This document shows positions 22,316 to 64,000 of a stretch of 64,000 bases of DNA, piece after piece. The notes under the pieces were generated by a model. That model did not search any database. It saw nothing but the letters and a program-made list of their open reading frames with translations, and was not told the DNA's origin. This DNA is from Lycocorax pyrrhopterus obiensis (lineage: Eukaryota > Chordata > Aves > Passeriformes > Paradisaeidae): positions 56,000,975-56,064,974 of the forward strand of contig JACSVZ010000007.1 in the NCBI GenBank assembly GCA_014706295.1, in the 5' to 3' direction. Position 1 is the first letter of the stretch. Every line of letters starts with the position of its first letter. A program made the translations under genes and the position numbers.

Positions 22316-25300
22316 GAAAATGGATTTCATGCTCATTTTAATCCAATTTCGATGAACTCTCAGGCACTCTGCTGAAGATCCCAATCACTATTTTTTGTTC
22401 TGATACAATTTTCTCTGTACTACACAACTTCCTGGATAACAGCATCAGTACTGTAAGGACACAGCAGCACAAAGGAACAGATACAGGAGTTTACCAATAA
22501 CTAAAGATCACAACATTTGGGGTAGCGTTTGTGTGTCCTCTGGGAAGAATTTTCACTCTAGCATAAAAATAATTGTATGTTCTGCAGGGTGAATGTACTG
22601 TATGTGGAGAATTTGAGAGACCTTCAGAATCCAGAAAATACAGCAAATGCTGTCTGTGTTGCCACTTATCTTCTGAAACAAACCCAAAACTCTGATGAAA
22701 TGCAACATACAAGCAGTTACAGTAACCTGACAGAAGACATGAAGAAAATGTGGAAAACAAGGTTACATTTAACACAAAGCCCATCTCAAAACCCAGTTAC
22801 AGGCAAAAAACCCCATGTGAAGCAGCACTTCAGGGAAGGGGAAACAGAACTGAGCTATGTGCAGGCTGAAAAACCACAGAGGGAAGTAGAGTTTTTACAC
22901 ATGAAGACCTTGATTTGGTCCTCAAGAACCCACCACACTCACAAAACCAGGGTGGTGACCAGCAGTTACGGTAACTAAAAAAAGTGTCAAGCAGGAACTG
23001 CTGTAACAAAATGCATTTGTTTAAAATGATTTCGGACGGAGAGCAAGCAGTCATCACCTGATTAGAATGCAGCATATGCTGCAGCAGACAGCGGGCACAC
23101 ATCTGCACGCTCAGCTGCAGGGGGATAATAAGCTCCCGCTCGCTACAGGCACTGTGTGTTCCTTGCGTGTTACTCCTCATGGCAATTAACCTCCCTGCTA
23201 TTAAAAACATTGCGCTCAAAGTGGAAGACAAACACACTCATTTGCAACACCGAAGAAACAAGATCCTTTACATTCGCCTGTTTCTTCAACTGTGTTTTTA
23301 CCTCTGAATTTCTTCTAGATACAGTGAAATAAATCAGACTTGCTAAATTATCATTTCCCAAACTTCTCAGGCAGAAGGTCTGTACGAGTCTCACAGACAC
23401 TTTCTGTGTGTGGGCTCCTCTTGTGCAACTCTGTCTCCCTGGAGTTTGCGCTCCCACTGTGGGCTGTGACCTCTGATCTGAGACCACCATCCTACAGCCA
23501 GCTACTGGAGATAAAAACCTGTTTTGGCATGTGCTCTCTAAGAAGCAAAGGGTATTTTCTCTGACAAAAGTTGAAAAGGCCCCACGAACACTCAGGAGTA
23601 TGAGAACACAGTGCTGTTGTACTGAGCACTTCAACACAGAGACACAATCCAAAGCAGCAAAAAAAATTCACCACCACTTAAACCACGGACCATCCAATTC
23701 AAACAATCCAGGCAAGTTTTTGCCCTCAAACCTCCAAAAACTATCATAATTTGTTTTTCAGGTGGAAAACTGGGAACAAATTCAAACAGCAGCTAGGACA
23801 CTTGAGGCCAGTATGAGAGCTGGAGAGCAGGTGGAGGTCACCTGCTGGAGGGGTGAAGGTGCAGAAAGAAAAATGAAGAAAAAGCTGATCATTCCACTGG
23901 GAGGGAGGGCAGTTAAGAGGTCAGAGTTTGTGCAAAATTGGGAATGCTATGAGCCACAGTTATCTTCATCCACTTTAAAGGGAGAACAGCCTGACATATC
24001 CTAATGGGATTGTACTGGATGTTTTAGTTACACCAGAGAATATAAAATGGAATTTGCAGAATTACCTGGCTCCAGCCCATGTCTCTTAACCTCAAGCAGT
24101 GCTCAGAGCAGTGTCTGTTTCAACCACTGCGCAGCTGACCTCAATTCCGGACTGCAGTCACAGGCACACAGAGAACTTACTCATGTGCTCTTGCCAAGGG
24201 TTTTTTCCTATTTTTTTCCCAGTCTGAATTTACAACCAAGTTCCTGGGCTGTTACACAGACACACTACCAGTGTTCAGAACCTAGGATGCACCATCTTTG
24301 CTGCAATGTGCAGCACCAGAGCAAGGTGACATTTTTCAATGCCAGAAGGAAGAATGGGGAGGTTTTGGCTGCAGAGATTGTTAGAAAAATTATGAAGTTT
24401 CAAATCAAAGAGCTAAAGAAACATGCAAGATTTAAGCAGTCTCTGCATATATAGTACAAAAAGAATGTGAGGTGAATGACACTCAGGTCACAGGTTTTTG
24501 CAATAGGATTTTCTGTGCTAAATCAAAATGTAAAGAACACATCTTATGTTTGCAGATAGGCAGCTGTAACAGGCATAACCATTCAATTATGGACAACAGG
24601 TAAGATGTTTAGAACAATCACTGGCAAAATGAGGGAAAGTGTTCAGAAGACCCAAAATTCAGGTGTGGCCCTCGCAGCTCTCAGTTGCTAACAATACTAA
24701 GATTCAGACATCTTTGGCAGCTTTTTTTTTGAGTTCCATTTTATATAAGGGAATTAAAACAATCCATTAGCAACAACTGGCAGGAAAATACTGAGACATA
24801 ATCAGCCTCAACAAAAAAACCTGATCCATGCCTGCTCCTGCGCTTGACAGAGCAGATTTTCCTGGGGCAGACTATGGTAACCTTTGCTCACTCACGTTGC
24901 CTATATTTGGATGCACGAAGTTGTGTTAGTTCAGAACTTGTCAAGACTTGTAGACTTGCAGAAGAGTTTCCTTGGACTTCGTCCCTGGGCTGACTGGAGA
25001 CTCGGATGAAGACTTGGAAGCAAAGGAAGGAGAGCAGTTAGATCAGACCTGCTGACTGGGACAGGCTGTCCAGCACCAGTCCCTACAGAGACATGGATCT
25101 CCTCTTCCCCCTGCCCTCCTTGCATAAAACACGCAGTAAATTGCACTGGGAATTACAGCTTATTCTTTGAACCAAAAAACATGCTGGATGTTTAATGGCT
25201 TACTACAGTTGCAACTCCTGTTGCTTAGTCTGAAGCACACTGCAGTTGTTCTTGGATGTTCATATCTTGTTCTTTGTATTCTTGTTTGAATAAGGACATT

Positions 25301-25957
25301 CCAGCCTTCTGTAACCACCTCCCAGCTGTGATTAACATTAGTGCCTGGAGAGTGTTAGAGATTGTACAGCACAGACTGGCCCGAGTGGTGGAACAGAAAT
25401 ACCTTCACAGATCAGGGCCTTTGCTGGCACCAGGAGGGCAGCAAAACAAGGCCAGTCCTCATTCACCTCAAGACAATTTATTCCTGGCACACGGTGCATT
25501 TCTCTGAACAAGCGTTTTCCAAAATTATCTTTGCATAATGATCAGCACGGAGATGAAACAACTCAGGAGGAACAGAACAGCCTGAATCCCTCAGTGAATA
25601 CGCTTATCAAACTTGAGAAACTGGAGCAGTTGTTGCATCTCTGCAAATTCAGAAGGATCCTACCACAAGAAAGAAGAACCTAACTTGTTAAAAGAAATTT
25701 TATTTAAGTATTTGGAGGGAAACTTCCATATCGTGAGTAAAAATACTGGAGTTGAATGTTGTTAAAAAAAAGTCAAGATGATGGGCTCTCTGTGCAAGCA
25801 CAAGAGTGTCTGATGGAGAGGGGAATGAAGGGTTTTCATAATATACTTCCCTTCGAATAAAAATATTAAATGCTACTTAACCGGAATACAGGTCATAATT
25901 TTTTACACAGTCAAGAGAATGAAAAAAACAAAAAAAAGGCGCAATTTAAAGAATGTA
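22316..25957. other. Intergenic between SIVA1 and AKT1, no gene recognised
   Basis: No gene is supported. Frames at 22577-22978 (+, 133 codons), 23170-23652 (-, 160 codons) and 24047-24454 (+, 135 codons) overlap on opposite strands and match nothing known to me. A - strand AATAAA (TTTATT at 25699-25704) lies downstream of the AKT1 end and could be an alternative AKT1 polyadenylation signal. Confidence 0.45.
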
Positions 25958-27216
25958 ACCTACAATGGAATAACTTTATTCGCAGCAGAGACAGAATAAG
26001 ACTGCTTTTATGAAAATTACAAAGAAACATGATACAACAAAAATAGGGTGTGGGGGATTTCCCACCAAGATTAAAAATGAAAAACAAAAAAAAAAGTTCA
26101 CTTTTTGAACACCATTATTATTCAAACACATATGAAGTTTCAACCTAGTTTTTTTATACATGGGAAACACTGTTAAACTGAATCTTCAAGAGTGAGAAGG
26201 CACCATGAACTGTTGGTTGATACCTTTAATGCACACTCAAGAAAGAAGAAATGATCTGGCATGATGCAAAAAATCATTAAGTGTTTATATATATTCATAT
26301 ATCTTTTCGTAAAAAAAAAAAAAAAAAGTGGCAACAAGTCATTACTTCAGTGCCAAATGTACTCGTGTCTGGCCGACTCGCTCATGAGGATGATTTCTCA
26401 CTTAGACCTGTGTGGTACTTCTCTACAGTGGTGGAAGTGGGTGATTTTGTGTTGTTGCCTTTCATATTAGATTGGTAAATCAAGCGTTTTCTAGGTTCTG
26501 AGAAGCCAATCCTATGAAGTATTCCTAAGTTCTATGCAAATGGAATCATTAAATGCACTGTCTAGAATGAAATACTCATCTGTACGGCGTGGCAATCCCA
26601 CCGGATTCAGTTTGATATGTAATGTCTTGTAGCAGATGTTATAACAAAAATAACTTTTGCTTTTTGATTTACCTCACTGAGGCCATTAATGCTGTTCCTA
26701 TAGTTGGTTTTCTGGAGTTGGATGACACTTCACTGCTGTCCAAAATGAGTTTGAACCTTAACCCTCCAGAGTTTGTTCACTTTGTTGCTTATATTATCGC
26801 ACTAGCTACTAAAGACTTGTATCTTCCTATATAAATCTAATTGTTCAGAGTGCAGATTCTGTATTTAGATAATGAACTGTATGAAATAAATAAAATAAGG
26901 GGATTTTCTGGTCAGAGTTGCTGATATGTTGAATACCTTAATTATTTCTAAAGTAAACAGTTTTGGTGTATATTCTTAAAAACCTATGGTCATTCAGCAT
27001 AAAAGCCTTGACATAATACTTAAGAATGGATTTGTTCTCCTTCTCAAAAATGCATCAAAGAATTGTTTTAAATACAGAATCTGTGAGGCTTCCTACAAAT
27101 TCACCTAAGTCGTAATACAAACACAGTTTGTAACTCGATAATATAGAAAGTTCTCTAGTGTCCATTGAAGTAAGGTCCCCAAAATGCAGTCTGTTTTGTT
27201 TCTGAATGGCAAAACA
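25958..27216 (-). terminator. AKT1: AKT1 3' untranslated region with polyadenylation signal
   Basis: The non-coding tail after the AKT1 stop. A - strand AATAAA (TTTATT at 25975-25980) would place cleavage near 25955-25965 and give a 3' UTR of about 1.25 kb, similar in scale to the human one. A run of 17 A at 26311-26327 on the + strand becomes a U17 tract in the mRNA. A further AATAAA 275 bases beyond (25699-25704) could extend the transcript. The end position is inferred from the signal. Confidence 0.65.
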
Positions 27217-58652
<31,436 letters not shown>

Positions 58653-61600
58653 CTACCACAATCAAGGAAGAAAGAGTCATGGTACATAAGCAGGTTTAAA
58701 TAATCATTTGTCTTTATTCTTATCTAGCAAACTGTTGCAATTAATCAGCCATAGAAATCTCTGTAAGTACTTCTTTAGGAGACTTGAGACAATTTACTGT
58801 GTTGATGAAACCAATAAATAGCTTGGGAGATAGCCATCTAAGCAGCTCCGAAATCAAATTCTCCTGTGAAAGGCTCCACATTTGGTCTGCCCATAGAGGT
58901 AAGCAGAAATGGGATGTGATAACACAGAAGCCATTCAGACTCAGGTCCCATACTCTAAAGCTCATCCAGAGCACAGCACATGGCCAAAGTCATTTGATAA
59001 TGCAGCAAATACATACACTGAAACTAAAGCCGAGCCCCCACATTCCCTCCAATTGACTTTCCTACATAAAACCCTGTCCATGGCTTCCAAGGAGTTGCGA
59101 GAGAGCATCTGATCATTTTGCAGTGACCTGATGATGATCAGACTGAGCATTTCCAGTCCTCAAACACTAGAGGGAACATCAAACTGCAAAGGCACCCCCT
59201 GAGAAGACCCCATTCCAAAAGCCTTCGGGAGAGCTGCCGCAGTCGGATGCTGCACGGACACACAGCGAGCAGCTTCCATCACTGCCAGGGTTTAAGCACA
59301 ACCTAAAAAGGCTACAGAAGTACAGCTACATGCAAAGCCACCACTTCCTTCATCAAAATGTTCTGTCGAGAGCTGAGTGTAATTTCTTTAAATTTTTAAA
59401 CCACATCTACTACTTAAAGCTTCTTAGGATGTTACAAGTGTTTACCCTTCAAATTAGGGCCAAAAAATGCACCTGATAAAGGGTACACTTTAGCTCTACT
59501 AACAGAGATCTGAAAAACAAAAGAAAATCAATGAAATAACAGGAGCCAAACCACCACATTTTTAGATAAACATTAATAGAAAAGCTAATTAATTAAACAG
59601 CTCCTGCTAGAGGAAAGTCAAATTAAGAAACCAAGGGAGCAGGGGGAAAAAAACCAGAATATAATTGTGGGAGTATTTTTCTTGCATTAAACTCTTTTCC
59701 TTGCAGTTAATGAAACCACTGTTATTTCTCTTCAGTTTCTAAATCAACTTCCAAGTAAATAAAAAGGCACTATGAAGACAAGAAGAAATTTCTGTTTACT
59801 GCTAGAGCTATGAACCTCCTCCACCATCAGCAGCGTGCGAGTCGAGGACAGAATCCACCAGAATAACAGTACATGTTACTAAGGCTACACTGGTACCATT
59901 AGGTTAATTTCATTATTGTGTAAATTTAGACTGCTCAGTTTTAAGCTCAAGCTCTTAATTAGCACCAAGATAAAATATTTACTGTCAGTGTTTTTGGGCG
60001 CTGTATTTTTGGCAATATATTTCATGCCTCATTTGCTGCTGGAATTATAAGCTTTTCAATTAGTAACTCCGCATTTTCCATGACAAGAAAATATAATTTT
60101 TCTTTAATAGCACGCTGAGGTTATACTGCGTCCTACTAAAGCACTCCAATTAGATAAGAGAAAGTTTATTAATGAGTCATGCAAAGGCTTTTGTGTGATA
60201 AACGGCACTCCTTCATTCACCCAGATTAAACGACTTCCACGCAGAGACCCAGCCACGCTGCATTTGGCCTCCCAGCCACCTCTGTCCTCTCACAGAACGG
60301 CAACGAAAGCCAAACACGAGTGCCCGGGCTGGCGCAGCCCCGTGAGCCTGGTGCTGATAAATTCTGCTCAAAGATCTCACGCCTGCGCCCGGACCGCCCA
60401 CCTCAGTTTAGCTGCCCTTCTTTATTTGTTGTTTGTTTGTTCTGCCTCCCATTTTTATCTGCTTAACATGATTAGATTAAGGCTGGGTTTGTCCTCAAGG
60501 AGCCTGCACAATGCAGCCCTAAGACACTGAATCTGGCTGAAGACTCAAAGAACACCACCAGGCTATTTCCTAACCTTGTGCTAATCCAGAGCTGTTCTCC
60601 CATACTTATACCGAAGTACAATGCTATGAAGAAATAAACAGAGAGGTTTTGCTTAGATTTTAAAAACACTTTAGATTCACATTCTGAAGCAGCTGCACAG
60701 ATATTTAAACTAGCCATGAACGCTAGATTTAAGCATTTAATTTCAGCATGATAAACCAAACAAGACTTTTCCTGTCATAGAAGGGGACCAATTAAATATC
60801 ACTCTTCCCCTAAATCAGCACTGTCCATTGATAGTTGTTAAGCCTGCTGATCCAGCAATCTTTAAGGCATACAGCAAGATGAATAATAGAGATTTGTCAG
60901 TTAATAACCACTATAATTCAAGAATGTCACCCAAAATTGTTTTGTTTAGTGAACAATATGCTGTCTAATTACCCTGCTCAATCATAACAGCACATATCAA
61001 GAAATACAGAAGGCTTTACTTTTAAATTGCTTTACCAAAGTGCTGTACCACATAGGTTCTACAAAGTTTGAAACTATCACTTATTTCTCACCATATATGA
61101 CAATCACATGGATTTTATCAATGAAACAAACGAAGAGTAGTTCTTTTCTTATTTTTAAACCCAATTGCATGCTCTTCACTGTAGTTGAGAAGTTAGAGAA
61201 GCACCAAATTCACCTACCCTAATCATATACTGCAACATACACCACTCCAGCAGAGCACAGATACAGATGCTGTGGTGTATCAGGTATAATTTACAGCATG
61301 TTTGGGGGTTCTGCTATAAAAACAGTCACCTTTCAAATAGGGGCAAAAGGTCGTTTACCCACTTTGAACAAGTTTTTCCTGTGAAACAGGCCAACGTAAG
61401 TATTCCCCATTAGCACCAGAGTAAGTAGTATAAAGAGCAGCCTGTTAAAAATTATTTAAATTGCTCTGAAGAACCTCTTGATTCTTTCCTGGTGTTTGGT
61501 CTTTTAAAGTAAGTAGGACAGAGAAATTGTTCCTAACAGGAATAGACACCAAGGCATTCAAATGGAAATTACCATTTTGTATTTGAAAGACACTTAGTAT

Positions 61601-64000
61601 TATCCCAGTGACTTTCTGACATGTCACAATATTTGCTTTCCCAGCACTTAAGCTAAAAGGCAGATTACTTTCGATGAAAGTGTCAAACTCCGCTCCCTAT
61701 ATAATGACATCACACCTAAAACAATAATGTCAAGGAAGAATCCTTCCTATTCCTGCTTTGGCTTCTTAAGGAAGTGTATGGAGAAATAGAAAAAAGAAAA
61801 CAGAAAAAAAAAAGTAAAAAGGTAAATGAGGAAAAAAGAATGATGAAGAAATAAAACTTTTGGAAGACAAACAGGAATATTATGTTGAAGTGCTTGTTTT
61901 CTGCTAGCACCACTGGATAGATTCAACTCTGAACTGTTCAGCATGGCAAAGTGAGGGGCCAGGAGCACCAAGTTACAGACCTGCACAAAGGTGGCTCTTA
62001 GTAAGAGCAGACAAAAAATCCAACCACTAATCTGGCCATCCTGTGCCCTCTGATAAATGCTTGACTGCAGACACACAGTCCTGTCCCAAAAGGAGCTCTC
62101 GTATTGTTGAGCAATTATGTTTTCAGCAGTACAACAAAACTGCTACAGTCCATCTTCCTTTCTGACAGCTGGGAGAAATAATCCCTTTCTAACAGGAAAA
62201 GCCTCTCTCTCCATGTGGTTTTTCACAATATACTGCTTTTCTCAGTTATATGGTTTTAGAGGTTTATAACCTAATAGGGAGACATACATGATAAGCCGAG
62301 ATTACAATCGGTATGAAGGCTACTTATCTCACAGATTTACAACACAGCCTCTATTGGTTATTCATCTGCAGGGGCTCTGGAGCACAACTCTGAGGTACAG
62401 ACTTTTTTATTCCTTCTACCTTATTAGTGGTAAAGTACAGAACACAAACAAAAATAAGACTCAAAAATCTGTTAAACACCCAGGCACCATCTTTCAGGAG
62501 TGTTAATTTGAGTTCTTTTGGATTTGTTTTTTGTTTGTTGTTGGGGTTTTTGTAAAATAAATAACCAATAGGTAAATTCCAGAGAAAATAATCCCCTTAA
62601 ACACAGCAAAAATTGATATACAGCTATTATAAAAGGAAAGTTAGGTGGAGAAAAAGTTATTTAAAATAAATTGTGAGCCTCTCTTTAGCTAGAGGGGCTT
62701 AGAAACAAGTTTTCAAAAGTGTATGATCAAAACCCTCACAGACCAAAAGGAAAAGGCTAGTGCATAAGAAGAGACTGTCAAGCACAAGGAAATCACACAC
62801 TATTTATTGCTAATACTTTCTTCATACCTATTAAGGAAAAAGACAGGTCACCATTAGTTGTTATCTTGTCACTGTTTTCTCACTAATTGAGTATTTTCTA
62901 CTTCTCATGGGCTGACAAAATCACTCAATATGAATTTTACACTACAAGTAATAAAATTCCCTTTAAAAAAAATCCTCCTTTTACTTGCAAAGATAAAAAA
63001 GCCTACATTATTTTACAGCAGAAGAGGGTAAAGATTTTAATCAGAAACATGGGACCACTTCCAAAGAACAGACTGACAGAGAGAAAGCCTGCCATCTCAT
63101 TAAAAAAAAAAAAATCTGGTTTACTAATTAACAAAAAAAGTCAGGGCTATCACGGCCTCTTGGAGGAAAAGAAAACAGAAGGATTAATTTTTACAAAATA
63201 TTTAATCTACATTCCCCTCACCTTTCACTGGCAAGAGGCTTCTACAGGCCTGTGCTCTGGCCTAAGCCTTCCTCCAGAGGCAGCTCAAATTCATTCACAC
63301 TAACTCGACATGTTAACCTAAATGAAAGCATCAGGCAAGCAGGTTCAAAGGGAAAGTCCGTGGTGCAAAATACATCCAAACAATGATCCCTGAGATTAGC
63401 TCAGCTGGTTAAAGCCTGGTGCTAGTAACACCAGGTTTGTGGGTTCCATCTCCATATGGGCCATTTACTTGAAGAGTTGGATTTGATGATCCTTGTGGGT
63501 CCCATCCAACTCAGAATATTCTGTGAATCTGTGAAAGTGTGGAGGGCACCCAGAAGGGACAGAAGTACTGGCAGCCCTGCCTGCTACTGCTTATATGAGA
63601 AATTAAATCCTAGTGGGGAAACAGCTGCTTCTGTGGGCCCAAATCCACAATAATGACTTATAGAAAGGAGGCCCCACTTCAGTCATCAAGGCCTTCCCGA
63701 CCTGCCACTGGTTCACCAGGCAAGAGCCACTGCTGGGAACATCCTCTCACCCACCACCCAGCCCACAATGCCTCTTACAGGGACTACAACTCATCTATAG
63801 GCATGTGCTGCGTCTTCTCCGACAATGCTCTGATGCCATGGTAACAAACCTGTTTATCTATAAATGCTGAGACTGATGGGCTCAATCTGCCAAAAAAGCA
63901 CCATATTCCTGTTGTGAAAACTGATTTAAGTTAACCCATTTTAAAGGCAACTTGGACAAAGAAAAGGTGATGGACACATTTTTACTCCTTAGCACTGAGC
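58653..64000 (-). other. AKT1: AKT1 intron 3, continues beyond window
   Basis: At least 5.3 kb. Besides the SINE at 63388 it holds an AT-rich repeat-free block (about 59940-60190) with a TGAGTCA at 60173-60179 overlapping an octamer-type ATGCAAA at 60179-60185, and a CpG-bearing patch at about 60230-60400. A purine-rich run lies at about 61786-61846. No coding exon is seen. Confidence 0.55.
63388..63534 (+). mobile_element. TguSINE1-like SINE (tRNA-Ile head, CR1 tail)
   Basis: The head folds like a tRNA gene: A box TTAGCTCAGCTGG (about 63396-63408), anticodon region GGTGCTAGTAACACC, B box GGTTCCATCTC near 63441, then ATGGGCCATT. The second half is a CR1 3' end: GTTGGATTTGATGATCC, TGTGGGTCCCATCCAACTCAG, ATTCTGTG tail. 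This chimera is the design of TguSINE1, known from zebra finch and other passerines, mobilised by CR1. The anticodon position reads AGT where tRNA-Ile would read AAT and the B box has CATC for CGATC, so it is a decayed copy and not a functional tRNA gene. It is antisense to AKT1. Confidence 0.85.

Noticed and set aside
22577..23652. Overlapping frames of 133 and 160 codons in the intergenic gap
   Set aside because: Opposite strands overlap, no recognisable family, no splice or promoter context.
63388..63460. Functional tRNA-Ile gene
   Set aside because: The anticodon position, B box and arm pairing are mutated and a CR1 tail follows directly, so it is a SINE head.

Overview
The window is vertebrate nuclear DNA, almost certainly from a passerine bird. 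Spliced genes have GT-AG introns, a GC-rich unmethylated-type promoter sits at one gene, and several fragments of CR1 (the main avian non-LTR retrotransposon) are present. One element near the right end fuses a tRNA-Ile-like head to a CR1 3' tail, the architecture of the passerine family TguSINE1. No bacterial, plasmid or CRISPR features are present.

Two protein genes can be read with confidence. SIVA1 lies on the + strand (coding 8326-10079, four exons, 169 residues), is complete and starts in a CpG island. AKT1 lies on the - strand; its last eleven coding exons run from 58652 down to the stop at 27217-27219, and its first coding exons (residues 1-58) lie beyond 64000. The pair is convergent, the same order as human SIVA1-AKT1 on 14q32.33, which supports AKT1 over AKT2 or AKT3, as do the residues themselves ([13 protein letters not shown] and the C-terminus SYSASGTA).

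Layout: 1-5149 has no recognisable gene; 5150-7979 carries three CR1 pieces, the largest (7085-7979) ending at the SIVA1 promoter; 7980-10255 is SIVA1 with an inverted CR1 in intron 2; 10256-25957 is a 15.7 kb intergenic stretch holding only decayed CR1 pieces and a few unconvincing ORFs; 25958-64000 is AKT1. AKT1 intron 5, between the exon finishing the PH domain and linker and the first kinase exon, holds a decayed endogenous retrovirus (about 49416-54310) in the same transcriptional orientation as AKT1. Intron 3 holds the TguSINE1-like copy.

The two genes touch apoptosis and survival from opposite sides: SIVA1 is a small cysteine-rich pro-apoptotic adaptor and AKT1 is the PI3K-dependent survival kinase. 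All AKT1 catalytic and regulatory residues within the window are intact. I found no undescribed multi-gene system. The most interesting observations concern the retrovirus inside AKT1 and the layout of the SIVA1 5' region.
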